Positions 1 through 9,436 of a stretch of DNA of 64,000 nt are shown here, one piece after another. The translations under genes and the position numbers were made by a program. The DNA lies in assembly GCA_964480915.1 (NCBI GenBank), contig CAYZRS010000001.1, positions 116,727 to 180,726 on the forward strand, written 5' to 3'. Under the pieces are notes generated by a model, which was given only the letters and a program-made list of their open reading frames with translations, was not told where the DNA came from and made no database searches. Position 1 is the first letter of the stretch, and each line of letters opens with the position of its first letter. The stretch is from CAWGCE01 sp964480915. Its GTDB lineage: Bacteria; Planctomycetota; Planctomycetia; Pirellulales; Pirellulaceae.

Positions 1-161
1 CCGGGTCGGTTGATGAGCGAATAGAAGAGTCCAGCGCCCCAGATGTCGGCTTCCGGAATGCCAGTCGCCGCGGCCACTTTGCGCACCGCCTCGTCGCTCA
101 CACCACCTTCGTGTTCCAGCAGATCGAATATCTCTTCGCGATTGGCGCCGTGTAAATGCAT
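1..161 (-). CDS. NuoE/HoxE-like 2Fe-2S subunit, 3' part cut off by the window edge
   Basis: Only the first 53 codons are in the window; translation begins at the ATG at 161. The segment 'IPEADIWGAGLFYSLI' resembles the helical N-terminal part of the thioredoxin-like 24-kDa subunit of NADH dehydrogenase and of the gamma subunit of NAD-dependent formate dehydrogenases, where a 'VYGVATFY'-like motif follows a segment on early recognition of the partner. The [2Fe-2S] cysteines would lie beyond the window. It starts 11 bases after the fdhD stop on the same strand, so the two are probably co-transcribed, which favours a formate dehydrogenase subunit over respiratory complex I. That choice is inference from context. 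Confidence 0.6.
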   Translation of the reverse strand, partial: MHLHGANREEIFDLLEHEGGVSDEAVRKVAAATGIPEADIWGAGLFYSLINRP

Positions 162-172
162 GGATTTCTTTG

Positions 173-1021
173 CTACGAAGTAAGGACCCGTTCGCCGCCC
201 GAATAGACATTGAACCGTTGGTCGGACGCAAATCCGATCAGTGTGACATTGTACCGCCGCGCCAGTTCGATCGCCAAGCTTGACGGTGCGCCGACCGCCA
301 CAATCATCGGTACCCTGGCAACGAGCGCCTTTTGCATGATCTCGAAGCTGGCTCGCCCACTGAGCACGATCAAGCGATCAGCGAGCTGCGTGGTTCCACC
401 GAGGAACGATTCCCCGAGCAATTTGTCGACGGCATTGTGACGGCCGACATCTTCACGAAGCGAAACGAGCGTGCCATCATCGGAGAACAGGCCTGCTGCA
501 TGGAGTCCGCCGGTGTTGGCGAAGGTCGGTTGGCTGTTGCGCAGCGTCTCGGGCAGCCCGCGGATGGTACTTTCGCCGCAGCGAAAATCATCGTCCAGCA
601 CGGTTAAGCCTTGGACGGAAAGCGCTTCTAAAGAGGCTTTGCCGCAGACGCCGCAGCTGCTGGTGGTATAGAAATTGCGCTGCAAGTGGCTTAGCGCCAG
701 CTCGACATCTGGCTTGAGCGTGATGCGAACGATGTTGCCCGTGGGGGTGCCATCCGCTGCGCTGCCACTCGTTTCGATCGATTCGATCTGATCCGGCGAC
801 GTAAGAATCGATTCGGTAAACAAAAAGCCGGCCGCCAATTCCCGGTCGTACCCGGGCGTTCGCATGGTGACCGAAAGGCTCCGCATCGTACGACTAGCGG
901 AGGCGCCGAAGACGACTCGAATCTCCATCGGCTCTTCAACAGCGACGCGGTCATCTACCAACGAATTGGAATTCGTGGTGATGCGAGAAATGCGAAACTC
1001 CTTTTCGCTCGGTTCAGTCAT
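173..1021 (-). CDS. fdhD: FdhD sulfurtransferase for formate dehydrogenase maturation
   Basis: FdhD passes sulfur from a cysteine desulfurase to the molybdenum cofactor before it is inserted into formate dehydrogenase. The sequence carries the family's catalytic CxxC within 'TTSSCGVCGK' (about residues 123 and 126 from the chosen start) and the C-terminal 'EDVGRHNAVDK' nucleotide-binding segment. About 282 aa is normal for the family. I chose the ATG at 1021 (MTEPSEKE) because the first residues upstream of it are not family-like; in-frame starts also exist at 1039 and 1063. It is followed 11 bases later by a NuoE-like subunit, pointing to a formate dehydrogenase locus that continues left of the window. 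moaC at 36.7 kb would serve the same cofactor. Confidence 0.93.
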   Translation of the reverse strand: MTEPSEKEFRISRITTNSNSLVDDRVAVEEPMEIRVVFGASASRTMRSLSVTMRTPGYDRELAAGFLFTESILTSPDQIESIETSGSAADGTPTGNIVRITLKPDVELALSHLQRNFYTTSSCGVCGKASLEALSVQGLTVLDDDFRCGESTIRGLPETLRNSQPTFANTGGLHAAGLFSDDGTLVSLREDVGRHNAVDKLLGESFLGGTTQLADRLIVLSGRASFEIMQKALVARVPMIVAVGAPSSLAIELARRYNVTLIGFASDQRFNVYSGGERVLTS

Positions 1022-1321
1022 GCGGGCATTGTAGGTCATGGGTCGAATCGGTTGTAGCTGCAATCTGCCAACGAGCGACGTCGGCGGAGAAAGAGCAAGA
1101 AACTAGAGAGCTTACGGGGTTTTTGGTACCTGAGTGCGTAGTCGTGGCCGTCTCGGCCGCGAAAAAGTTGGGGCGATTCGAACGAGAGGTTATAAGGGAA
1201 GTAGAGAGAGGCGAGCTTTCCATTTGCTGATGTTGATAAGCCCGCGGGAGTTACAAGTCTTCGAGTTCCAACGGGCAAGTCTCGTCAGCGCTTCACAGCT
1301 TTTTTTGCTAGGAGTGGCGGG

Positions 1322-1621
1322 ATGGGAATTCGTGTTGAGTGTCCCAATGGACACGTCTTTAAAGTTAAGGATAAGTACGCCGGCAAAAAAGGTGTATGTC
1401 CTCATTGCAAAGGTCACGTCGTGGTCCATGTGCCCGCGACGGTCGACTCTTTTTCGCATGATGTCCTCGATGGTGTGAATACCATGGAGGGAGCCAGCAG
1501 CAGCAGTTTGCTCGGCGGTAGCGCTGTGAAACATAGCACCCGGGCTTGCAAGAGCTGTGGGATGCACAATCCCTACTGGCACGCTAAGTGTGCCGGTTGC
1601 GGAACGTTCCAAGACAACTGA
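1322..1621 (+). CDS. Small two-zinc-ribbon protein
   Basis: A 99-aa protein with two CxxC pairs at the N-terminus ('VECPNGHVFKVKDKYAGKKG' followed by 'CPHC') and two near the C-terminus ('CKSCGMHN' and 'CAGCGTF'). The first half is the short zinc-ribbon module that planctomycetes often place in front of kinases and membrane proteins; here it stands alone. No membrane segment or signal peptide is visible. Function unknown; a protein- or nucleic-acid-binding adaptor is possible. The gene is transcribed away from fdhD. Downstream sequence is low quality, but the stop at 1621 lies before the poly-G tract. Confidence 0.65.
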   Translation: MGIRVECPNGHVFKVKDKYAGKKGVCPHCKGHVVVHVPATVDSFSHDVLDGVNTMEGASSSSLLGGSAVKHSTRACKSCGMHNPYWHAKCAGCGTFQDN

Positions 1622-1671
1622 CGTCGCCCTATACGTAGCGCCATACGTAGCCCCATCCGTAGCGCCAGAGG

Positions 1672-1805
1672 GTCGGGGGGGGTTTTTGGGGGGGGGGGGG
1701 GGGGGTGGTGGGGGGGGGGGGGGGGGAAAAAANNNNNNNNNNGGGGTGGTTTTGGGGCGGGGCTACCAACCGGGGGGGGGTGCGGGGGCCCAAAAAACAC
1801 CCCCG
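1672..1805. other. Low-quality poly-G patch with a 10-N assembly gap (1733-1742)
   Basis: The stretch consists almost entirely of G homopolymers, followed by six A, ten N and more G runs. It is unlike any neighbouring sequence. Just upstream (1629-1668) lies a short degenerate direct repeat of 'acgtagcgcc' type. The patch separates the zinc-ribbon gene from the 3' end of mutS and codes for nothing believable. Poly-G of this kind is typical of signal loss in two-colour sequencing, which is an inference. Confidence 0.85.
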
Positions 1806-1816
1806 ACCCTTTCGGT

Positions 1817-4453
1817 TCAGCGCGGTTTGACCTGCGCTTCTTCAGCAAGCTGGGCCTGCCAACGCTGAATTTGCTGCATCGCTTCCAGCGGGGACGCATC
1901 GTTCAGTTCGAACGCCCGCAATTCATCGACGATCGGATGCTCTTCCATGCCGAATAGTGACAATTGGAATTCGGCAGGCCGTTCGGCCGCTTGACGTGTT
2001 CTGTCCCGTTCTGACTGGCGCCCGTTGCTGCCGTCTTCTTGGTGCATCGCTTCCAGCTTGGCCAAGATTTGCTTCGCCCGTCGATTCACCGGGCGGGGCA
2101 CACCGGCCAAGCGAGCGACGTGGATTCCGTAGCTCTTGTCGGCAGCACCTTCCACGATGCGATGCAAGAAGACGATTTCGTCGTTCCATTCTTTGACCGA
2201 CACTTGCAGATTCACAACTCCGTCGTGTATCGATTCCAGCTCGGTCAACTCGTGGTAGTGAGTTGCAAAGAGAGTTCGCGCTCCGATCGTGTCGTGCAAG
2301 TGTTCACAGATCGCCCAGGCCAAGGAGATGCCGTCATAGGTGCTCGTGCCGCGGCCGATTTCATCCAAGATAACCAGGCTTTTGTTCGATGCCGTGTTGA
2401 GGATGCGTGCCGTCTCGGTCATTTCGACCATGAACGTACTTTGCCCCTTCGCCAATTCGTCGCTCGCCCCGACCCGTGCGAAAACTCGATCAGCGACGCC
2501 CACCGTCGCCTTTTCAGCCGGTACGAAACTGCCCATCTGCGCCATGATGGTGATCAAAGCGGTCTGCCGAATGAAGGTGCTTTTACCTGCCATGTTGGGG
2601 CCGGTGATGAGCAGCAGGCGCCGCTCAGCGCCATCGGTCGACGTATCGTTGGGTACGAACGTGCCTTGCGGTTCCAGGATATCGAGCACCGGGTGACGGC
2701 CGCCCAGGATCTGCAGGTCGACCTCGTCGGTCATCTTGGGCTGGCAGTAATTCCGCGTGCGGGCCAGTTCGGCCAGCCCACAGATCACGTCCAGATGAGC
2801 CAGCACGTCGGCGGTCGCTCGCAGCTGACTCGTCGATTCATGCACGACGTCACGCAGCTGAGAAAACAGACTGTATTCGAGTTCCTTGGCTTTCTCTTCT
2901 GCCGAGAGGACTTTCTCCTCGTACTCTTTCAACTCCGGCGTGATGTAACGTTCCGCATTCTTCAACGTCTGTTTGCGAATGAAGTATTCGGGCAGCTTAT
3001 CTTTATTGGCATTGGTGACTTCGAAGTAGAAACCAAACACACGGTTGAAGCCCAGCTTCAGGCTGGTGATGCCGGTCTGCTCTTGCTGCTGCTGTTGGTA
3101 CTCGCTCAACCACTGCTTGCCGCCCGTGGCCAGGTTGCGAAGTTCGTCAAGCTTCGCGTCGTAACCCGCGCGGATCACGCCGCCGTCACGGATCGTGAGC
3201 GGACAATCGTCGACCAGTGCCGCTTCCAGCTTGGCTCGCAGCTCCGGACAAAGGTCGATGGCCGCTTCCAGCTGATTTAACAGTGTGCTTTTCCGTTCGG
3301 CCAACTTCGCTTTCACGTGTGGCAGCTTTTTCAATGTGCGACCGACGTACTGCAAATCTCGCGGGCTGGCTCGGCCGGTCGTAATGCGCGACATGAGCCG
3401 ATGCATGTCGTAGACCTCGCGCAGCTCGTTGCGCAGGTCGCCCGTCAATTTCTGGTCGCTCACGCACTCGCCGATGGCCGCTTGCCGATGCTCAATCTCG
3501 CTGACCGAGGTCAACGGGCTGTTGAGCCACTGAGCCAGCAACCTTGATCCCATCGCCGTCACCGTCTTGTCGATGACACCCAGCAGCGAGCCAACTCGGC
3601 CATCATCGCGGATCGAACGAGTCAGTTCCAAGCTGCGACGAGTCGCTTGGTCGATCTCCATGGTCGAGTCATGACGAAACGGAATCAGTCGATCGATATG
3701 ATCGAGCGACGCTTTCTGCGTTTCGTTCAAGTAGTCGATGATCGCACCGGCCGCCGCCAGCAATGACAGGGAATCATCATCGACGCCGAAGCCGGCCATC
3801 GTGGCGGTGGAGAAGTGATTGTGCAATCGCTCGCGCGCCGTATCGATGGTGAAAGTCCAATCGGGCCGCTTGGTGACGTTGTATTCGCCCAATTGCTGCA
3901 AGAGCGCTTCGTCATCGTCCGAAATGAGGCATTCGGACGGCGCGATCCGGGCCAGGTGATCAACGATGCGGCTCGCTTCGGCTTCGCACACGTAAAAATG
4001 TCCGGTCGACAAATCGACCCACGCGATGCCAAACATCGCGTCTTGACGTTTGCGGCCTGGCGGCCTCGCGACGGCGGCCAAGTAGTTATTGGCGCGTGGA
4101 TCGAGCAGCGCATCGTCGGTCAACGTTCCCGGAGTGACCACGCGAGTCACCTCGCGCTTCACCAGCCCTTTGGCCTTTTTGGCATCTTCAACCTGGTCGC
4201 AGATGGCGACCTTGTAACCGAGCTGGATGAGCTGAGCCAAGTAGCTGTCGAGCTGATGGTGCGGGAAGCCGGCCATCGGGATCGGATTCTCGCCCTTGTC
4301 GCGGCTCGTCAGAGTCAGTCCAATCGCCGCGGCTGCCTTTTCAGCGTCCTCATGAAAGAGCTCATAAAAGTCGCCCATGCGAAAGAACAGCAGCGCATCG
4401 CCGCTGAGCTTTTTCGCCTCGTCATACTGCTGCATCATCGGTGATTTAGCCAT
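1817..4453 (-). CDS. mutS: DNA mismatch repair ATPase MutS
   Basis: MutS recognises mismatches and small loops and recruits MutL. All domains are present in order: mismatch-binding domain I with the Phe-x-Glu motif in 'MGDFYELF' (near residue 30), connector, lever and clamp, then the C-terminal ABC-type ATPase with Walker A 'TGPNMAGKST' and Walker B/D-loop 'LVILDEIGRGTST', followed by the helix-turn-helix. At 878 aa it is slightly longer than typical MutS. The start ATG at 4453 opens with 'MAKSPMMQQY', as expected. The stop lies a few bases from the poly-G patch, so the last residues deserve checking although the reading frame is intact. It appears to be a single-gene unit. Confidence 0.97.
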   Translation of the reverse strand: MAKSPMMQQYDEAKKLSGDALLFFRMGDFYELFHEDAEKAAAAIGLTLTSRDKGENPIPMAGFPHHQLDSYLAQLIQLGYKVAICDQVEDAKKAKGLVKREVTRVVTPGTLTDDALLDPRANNYLAAVARPPGRKRQDAMFGIAWVDLSTGHFYVCEAEASRIVDHLARIAPSECLISDDDEALLQQLGEYNVTKRPDWTFTIDTARERLHNHFSTATMAGFGVDDDSLSLLAAAGAIIDYLNETQKASLDHIDRLIPFRHDSTMEIDQATRRSLELTRSIRDDGRVGSLLGVIDKTVTAMGSRLLAQWLNSPLTSVSEIEHRQAAIGECVSDQKLTGDLRNELREVYDMHRLMSRITTGRASPRDLQYVGRTLKKLPHVKAKLAERKSTLLNQLEAAIDLCPELRAKLEAALVDDCPLTIRDGGVIRAGYDAKLDELRNLATGGKQWLSEYQQQQQEQTGITSLKLGFNRVFGFYFEVTNANKDKLPEYFIRKQTLKNAERYITPELKEYEEKVLSAEEKAKELEYSLFSQLRDVVHESTSQLRATADVLAHLDVICGLAELARTRNYCQPKMTDEVDLQILGGRHPVLDILEPQGTFVPNDTSTDGAERRLLLITGPNMAGKSTFIRQTALITIMAQMGSFVPAEKATVGVADRVFARVGASDELAKGQSTFMVEMTETARILNTASNKSLVILDEIGRGTSTYDGISLAWAICEHLHDTIGARTLFATHYHELTELESIHDGVVNLQVSVKEWNDEIVFLHRIVEGAADKSYGIHVARLAGVPRPVNRRAKQILAKLEAMHQEDGSNGRQSERDRTRQAAERPAEFQLSLFGMEEHPIVDELRAFELNDASPLEAMQQIQRWQAQLAEEAQVKPR

Positions 4454-4601
4454 CGACGAATGTTAACAAAATGGGCGAGGAGGCAAAAGAAGGCAGCCGC
4501 CAAAGGACCAGCGACTCGGTTTAAGAATTACCGATTAGGGGGATCGGAACAAGTCATCAGCCAGCCATGAGCCACGTCAATGTCCGCAGCGTATGGCTCC
4601 G

Positions 4602-5642
4602 CTACGCCTTTCGCCGCTTTCTAAGTGACTGCGTTTGCATGTTGCAGATCTTGATCGCGTCGCGCGCTAAAGTAGCGTTGAGGATCGGGTTAGGGATTCC
4701 GGTCTTAATGCTCTGAGCGACCGCTTTCAGTTCGGCGGAAAAGGCGTTCATCATCGGGTCGCCGGTCGGCATTTTGGCTTGGTGCACTTTACCTTTGCGG
4801 TCGAGCAACGTCGGGACGCACAAGTACTTGGCTTCCTTGCCGAGGACTGCGAACTCGAATTGTAGCGTCGCCTCTTCCAGATGAATTTCGAAACCGTGAT
4901 TGAAGGGGCGCCCCTGCTGGTTGATCGTACCGCTGGTTGCCTGGACGACGACGTTTGGTTCGGGAAAGCGAAAGTCGGTGTTCCAGAATTCGGCCAGGTT
5001 GCCGCGCAGGCGACCGGAAGTGGTCAACGACACGGGCATACCGAACAGCAGGCGGATGAAGTGAGCGTCGTGCACGTGGAGATCGAGCATCGGTCCACCG
5101 ATGCGGTGCTCGTCCCAGTAATGCGTAAGCCAAGCCGGGTCGGAGATAACTCGCCGAAAGTGTCCGCCTAGCAACTGGCCGTACTTGCCGCTTTGCACGA
5201 CTTTGTAAGCCCAAGCGTATTCGGGAAGGAACGGCAAGACGTGTCCGACCATCAGTTGGCGATTGGCTTTGTCGGCGGCGCGAACCATTTTGTCGCATTC
5301 CTTCGGTGTGAGCGCCATCGGCTTCTCACAGAACACATGTTTACCTGCCTTCAATGCGTGACAGGCAGTTTGACTGTGCAGTCCCGGCGGCAACGTCACG
5401 TCGACGACATCGATCTTGTCGTTGGCCAGCATTTCGTCGAAGTTTTGATAGGTCGCGATACCGGACAAATCCATCTTCTTGCCTGGCGGGCCGAAGTTGC
5501 CTTGGATGCCTCGCCAATCTCCCTTCAGCCGCTTCGCGTCCAGTTCACACATGGCGACGACCTTCACGCCGCGCAGTTTCTGGTACGAGAGATAATGAAT
5601 CATCCCCATGAAACCGATTCCGGTGATGCCGACTTTAATCAT
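4602..5642 (-). CDS. Gfo/Idh/MocA-family NAD(P)-dependent oxidoreductase
   Basis: The N-terminus 'MIKVGITGIGFMGMIHY' is a Rossmann dinucleotide fold with GxGxxG-like spacing. 'VDVTLPPGLHSQTACHAL' and 'GKHVFCEKPMAL' contain the family EKP motif (K of the active-site triad), and 'DLHVHDAHFIRLLFG' carries the downstream D-x-x-x-H pair. Family members oxidise or epimerise sugars, inositols and related polyols; the substrate cannot be read from the sequence. I placed the start at the ATG at 5642, because the 13 residues before it are not part of the fold. The gene stands between mutS and a FliG-like gene on the same strand with long spacers. Planctomycetes carry many paralogues, often linked to complex carbohydrate use. 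Confidence 0.9.
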   Translation of the reverse strand: MIKVGITGIGFMGMIHYLSYQKLRGVKVVAMCELDAKRLKGDWRGIQGNFGPPGKKMDLSGIATYQNFDEMLANDKIDVVDVTLPPGLHSQTACHALKAGKHVFCEKPMALTPKECDKMVRAADKANRQLMVGHVLPFLPEYAWAYKVVQSGKYGQLLGGHFRRVISDPAWLTHYWDEHRIGGPMLDLHVHDAHFIRLLFGMPVSLTTSGRLRGNLAEFWNTDFRFPEPNVVVQATSGTINQQGRPFNHGFEIHLEEATLQFEFAVLGKEAKYLCVPTLLDRKGKVHQAKMPTGDPMMNAFSAELKAVAQSIKTGIPNPILNATLARDAIKICNMQTQSLRKRRKA

Positions 5643-5789
5643 GGCGACTTGCCTTTCAAGACGAGAGCTACAGGTGAGCAAAGGAGTGCCGCTATTGTTC
5701 CGGGCATTTCAGGGTGATACAAGTTGGCGAGCAAGTGCGCACGCTCCGCTTGCAGGCCAGATGGTCGGCAGTGAATACCGGCCGGGCGC

Positions 5790-6491
5790 TTAAGCGGCTT
5801 GCTCGCTGCTGTCGCGTCGCTCGACAAATCGCGCCTCGTAGCAGGCTCGCAGCAGCCGCTGGGCGTCGTTGATACGTTCGAGCAGAATCGGGTCTTGCTG
5901 TGAGAGATTTTCGACGAGCGCCCGTTCCGTGGCGTCGTCCATTCGCTCGAGCATTTGCGCGATCATGATGGGACCGCTTCGGGAAGCGAGCGGGCGGGTC
6001 CCTTTTCCCAAAATCTGATTGGCCACGACAGAGCAGACCTCGTGCAGCACATCAGGAGCGGCCGAGTTGCCGTTGGCCACCCGTTGCGCGACGCTCAGTT
6101 GGAGCGTCGTGCTCAAACGCGAAAGGACGGCTGCTGCATGTCCTGCGGGCAATTGGTGAAGCACGGCGGCGACCGTTTGTGGCAATTCGGGCGCCAGCAG
6201 TTCCGCGAGCTCTTTCGCATCCGCTTCGGTCATCAGCTCGCGCACTTCCTTGGTGGTGAAGATCGCTTCGAATGCCGAATCTTGCTGTGGAATCTGGTTC
6301 AATTCGTCCGTCAATTGAGCTGGCAAAGAATGATCGATTTCGAGCCGATCGGTAACTCGACCTGCCAGCAACTTGATCTGATTGGCCGTCAACCGCTGCA
6401 GCAGGGCAGCCGCGTCGCCGGGCGGCAGACTGGCTAGGAGAGCGAGCGGTCGTGAGCGTTGATGGTCCATTCCTTTCAACATCGACCTCAT
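5790..6491 (-). CDS. FliG-like protein lacking the C-terminal torque domain
   Basis: A 233-aa helical protein. Residues roughly 105-205 read like the FliG middle domain: 'LPQTVAAVLHQLPAGHAAAV' followed by 'LSRL', a 'VLHEVCSVVANQIL' segment and 'AQMLERMDDATERALVENL' ahead of 'DPILLERI'. In FliG this is where MgtE_N-like helices stack and bind FliM. The N-terminal part (about 12-90) also has the FliG-like 'LLASLPPGDAAALLQRL' pattern. The protein stops where the charged C-terminal domain that contacts the stator should begin; FliG is normally about 330-340 aa. Alternative ATGs exist at 6482 and 6470. No flagellar genes flank it; the next gene upstream is a Ser/Thr kinase. It could be a flagellar relic or a scaffold with another role. 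Confidence 0.6.
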   Translation of the reverse strand: MRSMLKGMDHQRSRPLALLASLPPGDAAALLQRLTANQIKLLAGRVTDRLEIDHSLPAQLTDELNQIPQQDSAFEAIFTTKEVRELMTEADAKELAELLAPELPQTVAAVLHQLPAGHAAAVLSRLSTTLQLSVAQRVANGNSAAPDVLHEVCSVVANQILGKGTRPLASRSGPIMIAQMLERMDDATERALVENLSQQDPILLERINDAQRLLRACYEARFVERRDSSEQAA

Positions 6492-6558
6492 CAGCGGTCG
6501 TTGTTCAACAGTTCTTGTGGGAAACGCTAGCTTTCGTTGGCCGCGCCGTCGCTGCCGC

Positions 6559-9435
6559 TTATTGGCCGGTCATCTGGCTGACAAGTTGCACGAATTCGGG
6601 CTCTTCTCCCAGTCGTTCTTGGAGTTCGTTGAGTACGAACTCTTTCACATCCGGGGCGCCCCATTGCCACGCTGCCCGCAGGCGCTCGATCGCCGACCGC
6701 CGCAGATCGACGGGGGTTGGCCCGTCTTTTTCCCCAGGCTGATCGGCCAGCCAATCGGCCACGTTGAGGATCGCTTGGGCCGCAATGAGGTCGGCTGCCG
6801 GTGCGTCAGAGCTCGAAGTGGGCAGCCGATTGATGCGTTCCAGCCCTTCGTCCAAATTGCCGCCGCGTATGATGGCGACGGCGATGCCCGCTCGGTCACG
6901 CAACTCGTCCGCCAGGTAGGGCGGTTTGAGTTCCAGCGCTTGCCGAGTGGTCACCGCTTGCTCAAACCAGTGACGAGCCCTCTCCCAGTCGCCCCGCTCT
7001 ACTTCGAGTTGGCCTAGCAGAGAATAGGCCCACGCGTCGTCAAGACGGTCTTGTTTTTGAGCTGCCGAAGAGGCGGTTTCTCCGGGCCCGCAAGCGATGG
7101 CTCTTAGAAAGCACTTTCGAGCCAGATCGTATTGCTGGGCAAGTTCATGATCCCTGCCCAGGTTCCGATAGGTTTTTGCCAGCCGCAGGACGTTGCTGGA
7201 GAGTTCCGGATTGTCTCTCAAAATCTCTTCACGAACTTCGACAGCCTTCGTCAGCATGCGGATGCGATCTGCCAAATGCTCTGTCCCCTTGGAAGCAACC
7301 GCTGCACCCTGCAAACAGATGCTCCACAAGTCTTTGTATTTGACAACTCGCGGAAAGCTCTCTGCCAATTGCCGGAAGTGAGCCCTCGCTTCCAAGTAGC
7401 GGGAAAGTGCCAGATCGCGTCTTCCTTCGATCATTTCCAGGTTGGCCCAATTGTAATGGTTTTGCGCCATCATCGACTGGTACTCGGCCGATTCGGGATA
7501 CCGTTGTCGCAATCGTTTCAGCGCCGCTTCCGTTTCTGCGAAGTGATCTCGCGCCTCGTCGGGTCGCTTGGTCTGTTTGCAATGGATGGCGTAGCTGCTG
7601 TGGATTTTTGCTCGGGTGACGAGTAGTCGAGTATTTTCAGCAGGCGTCGGTACGATGCCCGAAACGATTTCGACCGCCGCACGATAGTAGTCGCCAGCCT
7701 GTTCCAATTCGTCTTCTCGCTCAGAACAGATGCCCAGACTTCGGTAAAGTTCGGCACGCGCTTGGAGGATGTCGAGCGACGGGGCGGCCGGAACGCGTTC
7801 CAAGACGGCCAGCCCGTCATGCAGAATGCGAGTCGAAGCTGGGCCGTCTCCCCGAATCTCAGCGATGCCCGAGAGTTTGCACAGCGCATTTGCGTGTTCT
7901 GCTGCGACCGCTTCCAGGCCGTTGGAAGCCGTATAGGATTCACAAATCGCGATCAGGTTTTGCAATGCCTTTTCGGTCGCGTCAACGTCCTTCAAGTGCC
8001 AAGCGATTTCAGCAGCCCGCCGCCACGCTTTGATCGTGTCGATTTCGGCCATCGTCGGATCGATCGCTTCATCCTGCAAAAACCGCTGATTGATGTCGGC
8101 GGCCCGCTCGAGAATTCGTTTGCGGATGGCCTCGGTTTGCGGAAGGTCGTGCATTTCGGCGGCGATGTCGGTCAGGAGCTCGTCGACGGCGTCTTGGGCC
8201 GCCCGCAGATTTCTGGTCGCGCGATCTTTTTGAGCCCGCACTTCCACAAGGCTGCGTTCCGCGCGCAACCATTGCCATCCGAAAGAGAGCGAGCCGGTGA
8301 TCAGCAGCCCGATCGCGAGGCCGCTGACGGCGGCCAGCGCTCGATTTCTCTGGCACCAGCGGCGCGCTCGTTCCGCCTTGCCAATCGGTCTGGCCTGTAT
8401 CGGCCGCCCATCGAGAAAGCGTTGCAGTTCCTCGGCAACCTGTTTGGCCGTGGCGTACCGCTCGGCAGGCGACTTCTCCATGCACTTTAAGCAGATCGTT
8501 TCTAAGTCGCGCGGGATCTTCGGATTCAGACGCCGCAGGAAAGGCGGGTCGGTGTGCAAGACGTGATACAGCAACATCTTGACGTTTCCCTCAAACGGGA
8601 GACTGCCGGTGAGTAATTGAAAGAGGATGACGCCCAGGGAATAGATGTCCGTCCGGTGGTCCGTCTGGTGCGCCTCGCCGCGAGCCTGTTCTGGCGACAT
8701 ATGGGTTGGGGTGCCGAGGATGTGGCCCTCGACGGTCATCGTCACTTCCCCCGCTTCCCGCTTGGCGAGGCCGAAATCCATAAGATGCGTTCGGTTCCGA
8801 TGGTCGACGACGACGTTGGACGGTTTCACATCGCGATGGATGACTCCGGCGCTATGGGCGTGATCGAGCGCCAGCGCCAGCTCGCGACACATCTGGACTG
8901 CTGCTCGGAATGTCGGGCGGTGGTTCTCGAGCCACTGAGAAAGGTCGCTGCCTTCGACGTATTCGCTGACGATAAACAGCGAATCGTCCTGCTGACCGAC
9001 CTCGTGAATTTGAACAATGTGGGGATGACGCAATTGGGCCGCAGCGCGCGCTTCGCGCAGGAATTGTTCTTCTCGCAGAGGGTCGACGGGGCCAAGCCGC
9101 GGAATCTTCACCGCGACTGTCCGGTCGAGCTGTTCGTCATGCGCTTTCCACACCGTTCCGAACGCGCCAGCGCCGATCTTTTCTTGCAGTTCGAAATGGC
9201 CGACGAAATCTGGTCTCGCCGAATCGCCGTCGCACGGCGTATCGCCGACGAGACTAAACGTACTGCCACAACGGCCGCAAGTGATTTCGTGCAGCGCACT
9301 GTCGGATGCGACCATCATCGCACCTTGGCAATGTGGGCAGCGTATCCGCAAATCGCGATCAGATGGGGCCACGCCTTGCTGCGTTTCGTCGGTCGTTGGC
9401 GAATGGGGTGGATGGCCTGCACGTGAGGAGTTCAT
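6559..9435 (-). CDS. Membrane Ser/Thr protein kinase with N-terminal zinc ribbon and TPR-like C-terminus
   Basis: A 958-aa PknB-type kinase. Residues 33-56 form a zinc ribbon (C33, C36, C53, C56). The kinase domain runs from about 80 to 345: glycine-rich loop 'IGAGAFGTVWKA', catalytic Lys in 'VAVKIP' (about 110), 'HRDVKPSN' (200-207), 'DFGLAK' (220) and 'GTPTHMSPEQARG'. One membrane segment follows at about 367-389, and the remaining 550 residues are helical repeats of TPR type, for example 'YNWANLEMIEGRRDLALSRY'. It begins one base after the stop of the ECF sigma gene, so the two form an operon. In planctomycetes such pairs are thought to link an external or cytoplasmic signal to sigma activity through phosphorylation; here that is inference. 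Confidence 0.93.
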   Translation of the reverse strand: MNSSRAGHPPHSPTTDETQQGVAPSDRDLRIRCPHCQGAMMVASDSALHEITCGRCGSTFSLVGDTPCDGDSARPDFVGHFELQEKIGAGAFGTVWKAHDEQLDRTVAVKIPRLGPVDPLREEQFLREARAAAQLRHPHIVQIHEVGQQDDSLFIVSEYVEGSDLSQWLENHRPTFRAAVQMCRELALALDHAHSAGVIHRDVKPSNVVVDHRNRTHLMDFGLAKREAGEVTMTVEGHILGTPTHMSPEQARGEAHQTDHRTDIYSLGVILFQLLTGSLPFEGNVKMLLYHVLHTDPPFLRRLNPKIPRDLETICLKCMEKSPAERYATAKQVAEELQRFLDGRPIQARPIGKAERARRWCQRNRALAAVSGLAIGLLITGSLSFGWQWLRAERSLVEVRAQKDRATRNLRAAQDAVDELLTDIAAEMHDLPQTEAIRKRILERAADINQRFLQDEAIDPTMAEIDTIKAWRRAAEIAWHLKDVDATEKALQNLIAICESYTASNGLEAVAAEHANALCKLSGIAEIRGDGPASTRILHDGLAVLERVPAAPSLDILQARAELYRSLGICSEREDELEQAGDYYRAAVEIVSGIVPTPAENTRLLVTRAKIHSSYAIHCKQTKRPDEARDHFAETEAALKRLRQRYPESAEYQSMMAQNHYNWANLEMIEGRRDLALSRYLEARAHFRQLAESFPRVVKYKDLWSICLQGAAVASKGTEHLADRIRMLTKAVEVREEILRDNPELSSNVLRLAKTYRNLGRDHELAQQYDLARKCFLRAIACGPGETASSAAQKQDRLDDAWAYSLLGQLEVERGDWERARHWFEQAVTTRQALELKPPYLADELRDRAGIAVAIIRGGNLDEGLERINRLPTSSSDAPAADLIAAQAILNVADWLADQPGEKDGPTPVDLRRSAIERLRAAWQWGAPDVKEFVLNELQERLGEEPEFVQLVSQMTGQ

Positions 9436-9436
9436 G

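Noticed and set aside
1160..1235. Possible minus-strand tRNA because of 'gttcgaatc'
   Set aside because: The bases around the T-loop-like motif cannot form a T stem and no acceptor stem was found.
2039..3280. 413-codon open frame on the plus strand
   Set aside because: It is antisense to mutS, shows no family sequence, and arises from codon bias of the minus-strand gene.
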